DNA of 64,000 nucleotides from Prosopocoilus inquinatus (taxonomy: Eukaryota; Arthropoda; Insecta; Coleoptera; Lucanidae): the NCBI GenBank assembly GCA_036172665.1, contig JAYKNF010000018.1, forward strand, positions 1,116,001 through 1,180,000, in the 5' to 3' direction. The position numbers and the translations under genes are program-made. Below, piece by piece: positions 25,101 through 38,887 of this stretch. Numbering within the stretch: the first letter of the stretch is position 1; each line of letters opens with the position of its first letter. The notes beneath the pieces are model-generated. The model searched no databases and was not told the origin of the DNA. It saw nothing but the letters and a program-made list of their open reading frames with translations.

Positions 25101-27410
25101 TTTGAGGTTTGGATGGACTCCAGTAACTCTGATGAGAGACACAAAGATTTCGGACGCAGCAGAAGCTGGAAATAGTTTTGAACGAATCAACACGTATTAG
25201 CGTTGTTCCTGTGATGTATCTAAACGATCCTTACTTATCTAACATGTTATTTGACGTTTGGATGGACTCCAGTAACCCTGACGTGAGATACGAAGTTCTC
25301 GGACGCAGCTGAAGCTGGAAATAGTTTTAAATGAAACAACACGTATTAGCGTTGTTCCTGTGATGTATCTAAACGATCCTTACTTATCTAACATGTTATT
25401 TGACGTTTGGATGGACTCCAGTAAGTCTGATGTGAGATAAAAAGTTTTTGGACGCAGCAGGAGCTGGAAATAGTTTTAAACGAAACAACACGTATTAGCG
25501 TTGTTCCTGCGCTGTTTCTAATCGATCCTTACTCATATATCATGTTATTTGGCGTTTCGATGGACTCCAGTAGCTCTGATGTGAGATACGACGTTTTCGG
25601 AGGCAGCAGAAGCTGGAAATAGTTTTAAACGAAACAACACGTATTAGCGTTGTTCCTGTGATGTATCTAATCGATCCTTACTCATCTATCATGTTATTTG
25701 ACGTTTGGATGGACTCCAGTAACTCTGATGAGAGACACAAAGATTTCGGACGCAGCAGAAGCTGGAAATAGTTTTGAACGAAACAACACGTATTAGCGTT
25801 GTTCCTGTGATGTATCTAATCGATACTTACTCATCTATCATGTTATTTGACGTTTGGACGGACTCCAGTAACTCTGATGAGAGATACAAAGTTCTCGGAC
25901 GCAGTAGAAGCTGGAAATAGTTTTAAATGAAACAACACGTATTAGCGTTGTTCCTGTGATGTATCTAATCGATCCTTACTCATCTATCATGTTATTTGGC
26001 GTTTCGATGGACTCCAGTAGCTCTGATGTGAGATACGACGTTTTCTGAGGCAGCAGAAGCTGGAAATAGTTTTAAACGAAACAACACGCATTAGGGTTGT
26101 TCCTGTGATGTATCTAATCGATCCTTACTCATCTATCATGTTATTTGACGTTTGGATGGACTCCAGTAACCCTGACGTGAGATACGAAGATCTCGGACGC
26201 AGCAGAACCTGGAAATAGTTTTAAACGAAACAACACGCATTAGCGTTGTTCCTGTGATGTATCTAATCGATCCTTACTCATCTGTCATGTTATTTGGCGT
26301 TTCGATGGACTCCAGTAACTTTGATGTGAGATCCGAAGTTCTCGGACGCAGCTGAAGCTGGAAATAGTTTTAAATGAAACAACACGTATTAGCGTTGTTC
26401 CTGTGATGTATCTAATCGATCCTTACTTATCTATCATGTTATTTGACGTTTGGATGGACTCCAGTAACCCTGACGTGAGATACGAAGTTCTCGGACGCAG
26501 CAGAATCTGGAAATAGTTTTAAACGAAACAACACGCATTGGCGTTGTTCCTGTGATGTATCTAATCGATCCTTACTCATCTATCATGTTATTTGACGTTT
26601 GGATGGACTATAGTAAAACTGACGTGAAATACGAAGTTCTCGGACGCAGCAGAAGCTGGAAATAGTTTTAAACGAAACAACACGCATTAGAGTTGTTCCT
26701 GTGATGTATCTAATCGATCCTTACTCATCTATCATGTTATTTGGCGTTTCGATGGACTCCAGTAACTTAGATGTGAGATACGAAGTTCTCGGACGCAGCT
26801 GAAGCTAGAAATAGTTTTAAACGAAACAACACGCATTAGCGTTGTTCCTGTGTAGTATCTAATCGATCCTTACTTATCTATCATGTTATTTGACATTTCG
26901 ATGGACTCCAGTAGCTCTGATGTGATATACGACGTTTTCGGACGCAGCAGCAGCTGGAAATAGTTTTAAACGAAACAACACATATTAGCGTTGTTCCTGT
27001 GATGTATCTAATCGATCCTTACTCATCTATCATGTTATTTGACGTTTGGACGGGCTCCAGTAACCCTGATGTGAGATACAAAGTTATCGGACGCAGCAGA
27101 AGCTGGAAAGTCTTGAACGAAACAACACGTATTAGCGTTTTTCCTGTGCTGTATCTAATCGATCCATACTTATCTATCATGTTATTTGACGTTTCGATGG
27201 ACTCCAGTAACTCTGATGTGAGATACGACGTTTTTGGATGCAGCAGCAGCTGGAAATAGTTTTAAACGAAACAACACATATTAGCGTTGTTCCTGTGATG
27301 TATCTAATCGATCCTTACTCATCTATCATGTTATTTGACGTTTGGACTTGCTCCAGTAACCCTGATGTGAGATACAAAGTTATCGGACGCAGCAGAAGCT
27401 GGAAATAGTT
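19145..27410 (+). repeat. 16-monomer higher-order repeat, 2,382 bp, with a 9-monomer short copy
   Basis: The marker GATAAAAAG occurs at 19331, 21713, 23054 and 25436, giving spacings of 2,382, 1,341 and 2,382 bp. 2,382 is 16 x 149 minus 2, owing to one 147-bp monomer; 1,341 is 9 x 149. Copies run about 19145-21526, 21527-22867 (only 9 monomers), 22868-25249 and 25250-27410 (incomplete). Copies are nearly identical base for base, with a few differences such as TATTATTTG against TGTTATTTG near 20332, and TTCCCGTG against TTCCTGTG near 24612. The short copy is joined inside the conserved ATCGATCCTTACTCATCTAT segment, as expected from unequal exchange. Confidence 0.9.
20990..21015 (+). repeat. 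147-bp monomer (2-bp deletion), first of four
   Basis: CTGGAAAGTCTTGAACG replaces CTGGAAATAGTTTTGAACG, a loss of 2 bp at about 21003 with loss of the in-frame TAG. The same scar recurs near 24725, 27109 and 29193, spaced 3,723, 2,382 and 2,084 bp apart (25, 16 and 14 monomers, each minus 2). One event was evidently amplified with the HOR. The 86-codon frames at 20894, 24617, 26999 and 29083 exist only because of it. Confidence 0.9.
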
Positions 27411-28385
27411 TTGAACGAATCAACACGTATTAGCGTTGTTCCTGTGATGTATCTAAACGATCCTTACTTATCTAACATGTTATTTGACATTTGGATGGAC
27501 TCCAGTAAGTCTGATGTGAGATACAAAGTTTTGGGACGCAGCAGGAGCTGGAAATAGTTTTAAACGAAACGACACGTATTAGCGTTGTTCCTGTGCTGTA
27601 TCTAATCGATCCTTACTTATCTATCATGTTATTTGACGTTTCGATGGACTCCAGTAACTTAGATGTGAGATACGAAGTTCTCGGACGCAGCTGAAGCTAG
27701 AAATAGTTTTAAACGAAACAAAACGCATTAGCGTTGTTACTGTGATGTATCTAATCGATCCTTACTTATCTATCATGTTATTTGACGTTTGGATGGACTC
27801 CAGTAACCATGACGTGAGATACGAAGTTCTCGGACGCAGCAGAAGCTGGAAATAGTTTTAAACGAAACAACACGCATTAGCGTTGTTCCTGTGATGTATC
27901 TAATCGATCCTTACTCATCTATCATGTTATTTGACGTTTCGATGGACTCCAGTAACTCTAATGTGAGATACGAAATTTTCGGACGCAGCAGAAGCTGGAA
28001 ATAGTTTTAAACGAAACAACACGCATTAGCGTTGTTCCTGTGATGTATCTAATCGATCCTTACTTATCTATCATGTTATTTGACGTTTGGATGGACTCCA
28101 GTAACCCTGACGTGAGATACGAAGTTCTCGGACGCAGCAGAATCTGGAAGTAGTTTTAAACGAAACAACACGCATTAGCGTTGTTCCTGTGATGTATCTA
28201 ATCGATCCTTACTCATCTATCATGTTATTTGACGTTTGGATGGACTATAGTAAAACTGACGTGAAATACGAAGTTCTCGGACGCAGCAGAAGCTGGAAAT
28301 AGTTTTAAACGAAACAACACGCATTAGCGTTGTTCCTGTGATGTATCTAATCGATCCTTACTCATCTATCATGTTATTTGGCGTT
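27410..28385 (+). repeat. Block duplicated at 29643-30618, offset 2,233 bp
   Basis: From GAACGAATCAACACG onwards, this block matches 29643-30618 at 2,233 bp (15 x 149 minus 2). Shared rare variants are TTTTGGGACGC, GTTACTGTGATG, AACCATGACG and CTGGAAGTAG (28145 and 30378 regions). The blocks part at about 28385/30618, where TTTGGCGTTTGG faces TTTGGCGTTTCG. One monomer differs by CATTAG against CATTGG, so the copies have begun to diverge or exchange. Confidence 0.85.
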
Positions 28386-29642
28386 TGGATGGACTATAGT
28401 AAAACTGACGTGAAATACGAAGTTCTCGGACGCAGCAGAAGCTGGAAATAGTTTTAAACGAAACAACACGCATTAGAGTTGTTCCTGTGATGTATCTAAT
28501 CGATCCTTACTCATCTATCATGTTATTTGGCGTTTCGATGGACTCCAGTAACTTAGATGTGAGATACGAAGTTCTCGGACGCAGCAGAATCTGGAAATAG
28601 TTTTAAACGAAACAACACGCATTGGCGTTGTTCCTGTGATGTATCTAATCGATCCTTACTCATCTATCATGTTATTTGACGTTTGGATGGACTATAGTAA
28701 AACTGACGTGAAATACGAAGTTCTCGGACGCAGCAGAAGCTGGAAATAGTTTTAAACGAAACAACACGCATTAGAGTTGTTCCTGTGATGTATCTAATCG
28801 ATCCTTACTCATCTATCATGTTATTTGGCGTTTCGATGGACTCCAGTAACTTAGATGTGAGATACGAAGTTCTCGGACGCAGCTGAAGCTAGAAATAGTT
28901 TTAAACGAAACAACACGCATTAGCGTTGTTCCTGTGTAGTATCTAATCGATCCTTACTTATCTATCATGTTATTTGACATTTCGATGGACTCCAGTAGCT
29001 CTGATGTGATATACGACGTTTTCGGACGCAGCAGCAGCTGGAAATAGTTTTAAACGAAACAACACATATTAGCGTTGTTCCTGTGATGTATCTAATCGAT
29101 CCTTACTCATCTATCATGTTATTTGACGTTTGGACGGGCTCCAGTAACCCTGATGTGAGATACAAAGTTGTCGGACGCAGCAGAAGCTGGAAAGTCTTGA
29201 ACGAAACAACACGTATTAGCGTTTTTCCTGTGCTGTATCTAATCGATCCATACTTATCTATCATGTTATTTGACGTTTCGATGGACTCCAGTAACTCTGA
29301 TGTGAGATACGACGTTTTTGGATGCAGCAGCAGCTGGAAATAGTTTTAAACGAAACAACACATATTAGCGTTGTTCCTGTGATGTATCTAATCGATCCTT
29401 ACTCATCTATCATGTTATTTGACGTTTGGACTTGCTCCAGTAACCCTGATGTGAGATACAAAGTTATCGGACGCAGCAGAAGCTGGAAATAGTTTTAAAC
29501 GAAACAACACGTATTAGCGTTGTTCCTGTGATGTATCTAATCGATCCTTACTCATCTATCATGTTATTTGAGGTTTGGATGGACTCCAGTAACTCTGATG
29601 AGAGACACAAAGATTTCGGACGCAGCAGAAGCTGGAAATAGT

Positions 29643-30618
29643 TTTGAACGAATCAACACGTATTAGCGTTGTTCCTGTGATGTATCTAAACGATCCTTAC
29701 TTATCTAACATGTTATTTGACATTTGGATGGACTCCAGTAAGTCTGATGTGAGATACAAAGTTTTGGGACGCAGCAGGAGCTGGAAATAGTTTTAAACGA
29801 AACGACACGTATTAGCGTTGTTCCTGTGCTGTATCTAATCGATCCTTACTTATCTATCATGTTATTTGACGTTTCGATGGACTCCAGTAACTTAGATGTG
29901 AGATACGAAGTTCTCGGACGCAGCTGAAGCTAGAAATAGTTTTAAACGAAACAAAACGCATTAGCGTTGTTACTGTGATGTATCTAATCGATCCTTACTT
30001 ATCTATCATGTTATTTGACGTTTGGATGGACTCCAGTAACCATGACGTGAGATACGAAGTTCTCGGACGCAGCAGAAGCTGGAAATAGTTTTAAACGAAA
30101 CAACACGCATTAGCGTTGTTCCTGTGATGTATCTAATCGATCCTTACTCATCTATCATGTTATTTGACGTTTCGATGGACTCCAGTAACTCTAATGTGAG
30201 ATACGAAATTTTCGGACGCAGCAGAAGCTGGAAATAGTTTTAAACGAAACAACACGCATTAGCGTTGTTCCTGTGATGTATCTAATCGATCCTTACTTAT
30301 CTATCATGTTATTTGACGTTTGGATGGACTCCAGTAACCCTGACGTGAGATACGAAGTTCTCGGACGCAGCAGAATCTGGAAGTAGTTTTAAACGAAACA
30401 ACACGCATTGGCGTTGTTCCTGTGATGTATCTAATCGATCCTTACTCATCTATCATGTTATTTGACGTTTGGATGGACTATAGTAAAACTGACGTGAAAT
30501 ACGAAGTTCTCGGACGCAGCAGAAGCTGGAAATAGTTTTAAACGAAACAACACGCATTAGCGTTGTTCCTGTGATGTATCTAATCGATCCTTACTCATCT
30601 ATCATGTTATTTGGCGTT
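29643..30618 (+). repeat. Second copy of block 27410-28385
   Basis: This is the partner of 27410-28385. Between the two copies lie monomers of the 16-monomer HOR, including a fourth 147-bp monomer at 29193. A separate 1-bp deletion (GTTTGACGGG for GTTTGGACGGG) lies just downstream at about 30917. Confidence 0.85.
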
Positions 30619-30904
30619 TCGATGGACTCCAGTAACTTAGATGTGAGATACGAAGTTCTCGGACGCAGCTGAAGCTAGAAATAGTTTTAAACGAAACAAC
30701 ACGCATTAGCGTTGTTCCTGTGTAGTATCTAATCGATCCTTACTTATCTATCATGTTATTTGACATTTCGATGGACTCCAGTAGCTCTGATGTGATATAC
30801 GACGTTTTCGGACGCAGCAGCAGCTGGAAATAGTTTTAAACGAAACAACACATATTAGCGTTGTTCCTGTGATGTATCTAATCGATCCTTACTCATCCAT
30901 CATG

Positions 30905-30930
30905 TTATTTGACGTTTGACGGGCTCCAGT
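30905..30930 (+). repeat. 148-bp monomer (1-bp deletion)
   Basis: GACGTTTGACGGG lacks one G relative to GACGTTTGGACGGG of the sibling monomers at about 20937 and 29126. It occurs once. It is one of the few length changes in the window that fall outside positions 149-12 of the monomer. Confidence 0.85.
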
Positions 30931-32549
30931 GACCCTGATGTGAGATACAAAGTTATCGGACGCAGCAGAAGCTGGAAATAGTTTTGAACGAAACAACACG
31001 TATTAGCGTTGTTCCTGTGCTGTATCTAATCGATCCATACTTATCTATCATGTTATTTGACGTTTCGATGGACTCCAGTAACTCTGATGTGAGATACGAA
31101 GTTCTCGGACGCAGCAGAAGCTGGAAATAGTTTTAAACGAAACAACACGCATTGGCGTTGTTCCTGTGATGTATCTAATCGATCCTTACTCATCTATCAT
31201 GTTATTTGACGTTTCGATGGACTCCAGTAACTCTAATGTGAGATACGAAATTTTCGGACGCAGCAGAAGCTGGAAATAGTTTTAAACGAAACAACACGCA
31301 TTAGCGTTGTTCCTGTGATGTATCTAATCGATCCTTACTCATCTATCATGTTATTTGACGTTTGGATGGACTGCAGTAACTCTGATGTGAGATACAAAGT
31401 TTTTGGACGCAGCAGAAGCTGGAAATAGTTTTGAACGAAACAACACGTATTAGCGTTGTTCCTGCGATGTATCTAATCGATCCTTACTTAGCTACTATGT
31501 TATTTGACGTTTCGATGGACTCCAGTAACTCTAATGTGAGATACGAAATTTTCGGACGCAGCAGCAGCTGGAAATAGTTTGAAACGAAACAACACATATT
31601 AGCGTTGTTCCTGTGATGTATCTAATCGATCCTTACTCATCTATCATGTTATTTGACGTTTGGACGGACTCCAGTAACTCTGATGAGAGATACAAAGTTC
31701 TCGGACGCAGTAGAAGCTGGAAATAGTTTTGAACGAAACAACACGTATTAGCGTTGTTCCTGTGATGTATCTAAACGATCCTTACTTATCTAACATGTTA
31801 TTTGACGTTTGGATGGACTCCAGTAAGTCTGATGTGAGATAAAAAGTTTTTGGACGCAGCAGAAGCTGGAAATAGTTTTAAACGAAACAACACGTATTAG
31901 CGTTGTTCCTGTGCTGTATCTAATCGATCCTTACTCATATATCATGTTATTTGGCGTTTCGATGGACTCCAGTAGCTCTGATGTGAGACACGACGTTTTC
32001 GGACGCAGCAGAAGCTGGAAATAGTTTTAAACGAAACAACACGTATTACCGTTGTTCCTGTGATGTATCTAATCGATCCTTACTTAGCTACTATGTTGTT
32101 TGACGTTTCGATGGACTCCAGTAACTCTAATGTGAGATACGAAATTTTCGGACGCAGCAGAAGCTGGAAATAGTTTTAAACGAAACAACACGCATTAGCG
32201 TTGTTCCTGTGATGTATCTAATCGATCCTTACTCATCTATCATGTTATTTGGCGTTTCGATGGACTCCAGTAACTTTGATGTGAGATACGAAGTTCTCGG
32301 ACGCAGCAGAAGCTGGAAATAGTTTTAAATGAAACAACACGTATTAGCGTTGTTCCTGTGATGTATCTAATCGATCCTTACTCATCTATCATGTTATTTG
32401 GCGTTTCGATGGACTCCAGTAACTTTGATGTGAGATACGAAGTTCTCGGACGCAGCTGAAGCTGGAAATAATTTTGAATGAAACAACACGTATTAGCGTT
32501 GTTCCTGTGCTGTATCTAATCGATCCTTACTCATATATCATGTTATTTG
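30931..32549 (+). repeat. Mixed monomers with no clear higher-order period
   Basis: About 11 monomers of 149 bp in full register. Classes seen include TTAGCTACTATG, GATGAGAGA and the GATAAAAAG variant (31839). I found no tandem period larger than one monomer inside this stretch. It borders the 579-bp HOR on the right. Confidence 0.75.
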
Positions 32550-34290
32550 GCGTTTCGATGGACTCCAGTAACCCTGACGTGAGATACGAAGTTCTCGGAT
32601 GCAGCAGAAGCTGGAAATAGTTTTAAACGAAACAACACGTATTAGCGTTGTTCCTGTGATGTATCTAATCGATCCTTACTTAGCTACTATGTTGTTTGAC
32701 GTTTCGATGGACTCCAGTAACTCTAATGTGAGATACGAAATTTTCGGACGCAGCAGAAGCTGGAAATAGTTTTAAACGAAACAACACGCATTAGCGTTGT
32801 TCCTGTGATGTATCTAATCGATCCTTACTCATCTATCATGTTATTTGGCGTTTCGATGGACTCCAGTAACTTTGATGTGAGATACGAAGTTCTCGGACGC
32901 AGCTGAAGCTGGAAATAGTTTTAAATGAAACAACACGTATTAGCGTTTTTCCTGTGATGTATCTAAACGATCCTTACTTATCTAACATGTTATTTGACGT
33001 TTGGATGGACTCCAGTAAGTCTGATGTGAGATACAAAGTATTTGGACGCAGCAGGAGCAGAACAACACGCATTAGCGTTGTTCCTGTGATGTATCTAATC
33101 GATCCTTACTCATCTATCATGTTATTTGACGTTTCGATGGACTCCAGTAACCCTGACGTGAGATACGAAGTTCTCGGATGCAGCAGAAGCTGGAAATAGT
33201 TTTAAACGAAACAACACGTATTAGCGTTGTTCCTGTGATGTATCTAATCGATCCTTACTTAGCTACTATGTTGTTTGACGTTTCGATGGACTCCAGTAAC
33301 TCTAATGTGAGATACGAAATTTTCGGACGCAGCAGAAGCTGGAAATAGTTTTAAACGAAACAACACGCATTAGCGTTGTTCCTGTGATGTATCTAATCGA
33401 TCCTTACTCATCTATCATGTTATTTGGCGTTTCGATGGACTCCAGTAACTTTGATGTGAGATACGAAGTTCTCGGACGCAGCTGAAGCTGGAAATAGTTT
33501 TAAATGAAACAACACGTATTAGCGTTTTTCCTGTGATGTATCTAAACGATCCTTACTTATCTAACATGTTATTTGACGTTTGGATGGACTCCAGTAAGTC
33601 TGATGTGAGATACAAAGTATTTGGACGCAGCAGGAGCAGAACAACACGCATTAGCGTTGTTCCTGTGATGTATCTAATCGATCCTTACTCATCTATCATG
33701 TTATTTGACGTTTCGATGGACTCCAGTAACCCTGACGTGAGATACGAAGTTCTCGGATGCAGCAGAAGCTGGAAATAGTTTTAAACGAAACAACACGTAT
33801 TAGCGTTGTTCCTGTGATGTATCTAATCGATCCTTACTTAGCTACTATGTTGTTTGACGTTTCGATGGACTCCAGTAACTCTAATGTGAGATACGAAATT
33901 TTCGGACGCAGCAGAAGCTGGAAATAGTTTTAAACGAAACAACACGCATTAGCGTTGTTCCTGTGATGTATCTAATCGATCCTTACTCATCTATCATGTT
34001 ATTTGGCGTTTCGATGGACTCCAGTATCTTTGATGTGAGATACGAAGTTCTCGGACGCAGCTGAAGCTGGAAATAGTTTTAAATGAAACAACACGTATTA
34101 GCGTTTTTCCTGTGATGTATCTAAACGATCCTTACTTATCTAACATGTTATTTGACGTTTGGATGGACTCCAGTAAGTCTGATGTGAGATACAAAGTATT
34201 TGGACGCAGCAGGAGCAGAACAACACGCATTAGCGTTGTTCCTGTGATGTATCTAATCGATCCTTACTCATCTATCATGTTATTTGACGT
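32550..34290 (+). repeat. 4-monomer higher-order repeat, 579 bp, three copies
   Basis: CTCGGATGCAGC recurs at 32594, 33173 and 33752, exactly 579 bp apart, which is three 149-bp monomers plus one 132-bp monomer. Each copy holds TTAGCTACTATGTTG, a CTTTGATG monomer, and the 17-bp-deletion monomer. Scars are at 33058, 33637 and 34216. The copies are almost identical; one difference is AGTATCTTTG near 34024 against AGTAACTTTG. The unit shares its 132-bp monomer with the 877-bp HOR at 17506-18980. Confidence 0.92.
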
Positions 34291-34699
34291 TTCGATGGAC
34301 TCCAGTAACTCTAATGTGAGATACGAAATTTTCGGACGCAGCAGAAGCTGGAAATAGTTTTAAACGAAACAACACGCACTAGCGTTGTTCCTGTGATGTA
34401 TCTAATCGATCCTTACTCATCTATCATGTTATTTGACGTTTGGACAGACTCCAGTAACTCTGATGAGAGATACAAAGTTCTCGGACGCAGTAGAAGCTGG
34501 AAATAGTTTTAAATGAAACAACACGTATTAGCGTTGTTCCTGTGATGTATCTAATCGATCCTTACTCATCTATCATGTTATTTGAAGTTTGGATGGACTC
34601 CAGTAACCCTGACGTGAGATACGAAGTTCTCGGACGCAGCTGAAGCTGGAAATAGTTTTAAATGAAACAACACGTATTAGCGTTGTTCCTGTGATGTAT

Positions 34700-37020
34700 C
34701 TAATCGATCCTTACTCATCTATCATGTTATTTGACGTTTGGATGGACTTCAGTAACTCTGATGAGAGACACAAAGATTTCGGACGCAGCAGAAGCTGGAA
34801 ATAGTTTTGAACGAAACAACACGTATTAGCGTTGTTCCTGTGATGTATCTAATCGATCCTTACTCATCTATCATGTTATTTGACGTTTCGATGGACTCCA
34901 GTAACTCTAATGTGAGATACGAAATTTTCGGACGCAGCAGAAGCTGGAAATAGTTTTAAACGAAACAACACGCATTAGCGTTGTTCCTGTGATGTATCTA
35001 ATCGATCTTTACTTATCTATCATGTTATTTGACGTTTGGATGGACTCCAGTAACCCTGACGTGAGATACGAAGTTCTCGGACGCAGCAGAAGCTGGAAAG
35101 AGTTTTAAACGAAACAACACGCATTAGCGTTGTTCCTGTGATGTATCTAATCGATCCTTACTCATCTATCATCTTATTTGACGTTTCGATGGACTCCAGT
35201 AACTCTAATGTGAGATACGAAATTTTCGGACGCAGCAGAAGCTGAAAATAGTTTTAAACGAAACAACACGCATTAGCGTTGTTCCTGTGATGTATCTAAT
35301 CGATCCTTACTTATCTATCATGTTATTTGACGTTTGGATGGGCTCCAGTAACCCTGACGTGAGATACGAAGTTCTCGGACGCAGCAGAATCTGGAAATAG
35401 TTTTAAACGAAACAACACGCATTGGCGTTGTTCCTGTGATGTATCTAATCGATCCTTACTCATCTATCATGGTATTTGACGTTTGGATGGACTCCAGTAA
35501 CTTTGATGTGAGATACGAAGTTCTCGGACGCAGCAGAAGCTGGAAATGTTTTAAACGAAACAACACGTATTAGCGTTGTTCCTGTGATGTATCTAATCGA
35601 TCCTTACTCATCTATCATGTTATTTGAAGTTTGGATGGACTCCAGTAACTCTGATGTGAGATACAAAGTTTTTGGACGCAGCAGAAGCTGGAAATAGTTT
35701 TGAACTAAACAACACGTATTAGCGTTGTTCCTGTGATGTATCTAATCGATCCTTACTTAGCTACTATGTTATTTGACGTTTCGATGGACTCCAGTAACTC
35801 TAATGTGAGAAACGAAATTTTCGGACGCAGCAGCAGCTGGAAATAATTTGAAACGAAACAACACATATTAGCGTTGTTCCTGTGATGTATCTAATCGATC
35901 CTTACTTATCTATCATGTTATTTGACGTTTGGATGGACTCCAGTAACCCTGACGTGAGATACGATGTTCTCGGACGCAGCAGAACCTGGAAATAGTTTTA
36001 AATGAAACAACACGTATTAGCGTTGTTCCTGTGATGTATCTAAATGATCCTTACTTATCTAACATGTTATTTGACGTTTGGATGGACTCCAGTAAGTCTG
36101 ATGTGAGATACAAAGTTTTTGGACGCAGCAGGAGCTGGAAATAGTTTTAAACGAAACAACACGTATTAGCGTTGTTCCTGTGCTGTATTTAATCGATCCT
36201 TACTCATATATCATGTTATTTGGCGTTTCGATGGACTCCAGTAGCTCTGATGTGAGATACGACGTCTTCGGACGCAGCAGAAGCTGGAAATAGTTTTAAA
36301 CGAAACAACACGTATTAGCGTTGTTCCTGTGATGTATCTAATCGATCCTTACTCATCTATCATGTTATTTGACGTTTGGATGGACTTCAGTAACTCTGAT
36401 GAGAGACACAAAGATTTCGGACGCAGCAGAAGCTGGAAATAGTTTTGAACGAAACAACACGTATTAGCGTTGTTCCTGTGATGTATCTAATCGATCCTTA
36501 CTCATCTATCATGTTATTTGACGTTTCGATGGACTCCAGTAACTCTAATGTGAGATACGAAATTTTCGGACGCAGCAGAAGCTGGAAATAGTTTTAAACG
36601 AAACAACACGCATTAGCGTTGTTCCTGTGATGTATCTAATCGATCCTTACTTATCTATCATGTTATTTGACGTTTGGATGGACTCCAGTAACCCTGACGT
36701 GAGATACGAAGTTCTCGGACGCAGCAGAAGCTGGAAATAGTTTTAAACGAAACAACACGCATTAGCGTTGTTCCTGTGATGTATCTAATCGATCCTTACT
36801 CATCTATCATGTTATTTGACGTTTCGATGGACTCCAGTAACTCTAATGTGAGATACGAAATTTTCGGACGCAGCAGAAGCTGAAAATAGTTTTAAACGAA
36901 ACAACACGCATTAGCGTTGTTCCTGTGATGTATCTAATCGATCCTTACTTATCTATCATGTTATTTGACGTTTGGATGGGCTCCAGTAACCCTGACGTGA
37001 GATATGAAGTTCTCGGACGC
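34700..37020 (+). repeat. 11-monomer repeat, 1,638 bp, about 1.4 copies
   Basis: The marker CTTCAGTAACTCTG occurs at 34747 and 36385, and the anchor GTTCCT at 34834 and 36472, both 1,638 bp apart (11 x 149 minus 1). The missing base is in GGAAATGTTTTAAAC at 35547. The copies follow each other to about 37020, where GCAGAATCTGG in the first faces GCAGAAGCTGG in the second. Confidence 0.85.
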
Positions 37021-38887
37021 AGCAGAAGCTGGAAATAGTTTTAAACGAAACAACACGCATTGGCGTTGTTCGTGTGATGTATCTAATCGATCCTTACTCA
37101 TCTATCATGTTATTTGACGTTTGGATGGACTCCAGTAACTCTGATGTGAGATACAAAGTTTTTGGACGCAGCAGAAGCTGGAAATAGTTGTGAACGAAAC
37201 AACACGTATTAGCGTTGTTCCTGTGATGTATCTAATCGATCCTCACTTAGCTACTATGTTATTTGACGTTTCGATGGACTCCAGTAACTCTAATGTGAGA
37301 TACGAAATTTTCGGACGCAGCAGCAGCTGGAAATAGTTTGAAACGAAACAACACATATTAGCGTTGTTCCTGTGATGTATCTAATCGATCCATACTCATC
37401 TATCTTGTTATTTGGCGTTTCGATGGACTCCAGTAACTTTGATGTGAGATACGAAGTTCTCGGACGCAGCTGAAGCTGGAAATAGTTTTAAATGAAACAA
37501 CACGTATTAGCGTTGTTCCTGTGATGTATCTAATCGATCCTCACTTAGCTACTATGTTATTTGGCGTTTCGATGGACTCCAGTAGCTCTGATGTGAGATA
37601 CGACGTTTTCGGACGCAGCAGAAGCTGGAAATAGTTTTAAACGAAACAACACACATTAGCGTTGTTCCTGTGATGTATCTAATCGATCCTTACCCATCTA
37701 TCATGTTATTTGGCGTTTCGATGGACTCCAGTAACTTTGATGTGAGATACGAAGTTCTCGGACGCAGCTGAAGCTGGAAATAGTTTTAAATGAAACAACA
37801 CGTATTAGCGTTGTTCCTGTGATGTATCTAATCGATCCTTACTCATCTATCATGTTATTTGGCGTTTCGATGGACTCCAGTAACTTTGATGTGAGATACG
37901 AAGTTCTCGGACGCAGCTGAAGCTGGAAATAGTTTTAAATGAAACAACACGTATTAGCGTTGTTCCTGTGCTGTATCTAATCGATCCTTACTCATATATC
38001 ATGTTATTTGGCGTTTCGATGGACTCCAGTAACCCTGACGTGAGATACGAAGTTCTCGGACGCAGTAGAAGCTGGAAATAGTTTTAAAGGAAACAACACG
38101 TATTAGCGTTGTTCCTGTGATGTATCTAATCGATCCTTACTCACCTATCATGTTATTTGACGTTTGGATGGACTCCAGTAACTCTGATGTGAGATACAAA
38201 GTTTTTGGACGCAGCAGAAGCTGGAAATAGTTTTGAACTAAACAACACGTATTAGCGTTGTTGCTGTGATGTATCTAATCGATCCTTACTTAGCTACTAT
38301 GTTATTTGACGTTTCGATGGACTCCAGTAACTCTAATGTGAGATACGAAATTTTCGGACGCAGCAGCAGCTGGAAATAGTTTGAAACGAAACAACACATA
38401 TTAGCGTTGTTCCTGTGATGTATCTAATCGATCCTTACTCATCTATCATCTTATTTGACGTTTGGACGGACTCCAGTAACTCTGATGAGAGATACAAAGT
38501 TCTCGGACGCAGTAGAACCTGGAAATAGTTTTAAATGAAACAACACGTATTAGCGTTGTTCCTGTGATGTATCTAATCGATCCTTACTCATCTATCATGT
38601 TATTTGGCGTTTCGATGGACTCCAGTAGCTCTGATGTGAGATACGACGTTTTCTGAGGCAGCAGAAGCTGGAAATAGTTTTAAACGAAACAACACGCATT
38701 AGCGTTGTTCCTGTGATGTATCTAATCGATCCTTACTCATCTATCATGTTATTTGACGTTTCGATGGACTCCAGTAACTTTAATGTGAGAAACGAAATTT
38801 TCGGACGCAGCAGAAGCTGAAAATAGTTTTAAACGAAACAACACGCATTAGCGTTGTTCCTGTGATGTATCTAATCGATCCTTACTC
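37021..38887 (+). repeat. Mixed monomers between two higher-order repeats
   Basis: About 12.5 monomers, all 149 bp. Successive CTTTGATG-class monomers with GCAGCTGAAGC occur here (near 37437, 37736 and 37885), suggesting small local duplications. I see no larger period and no non-satellite sequence. Confidence 0.75.
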
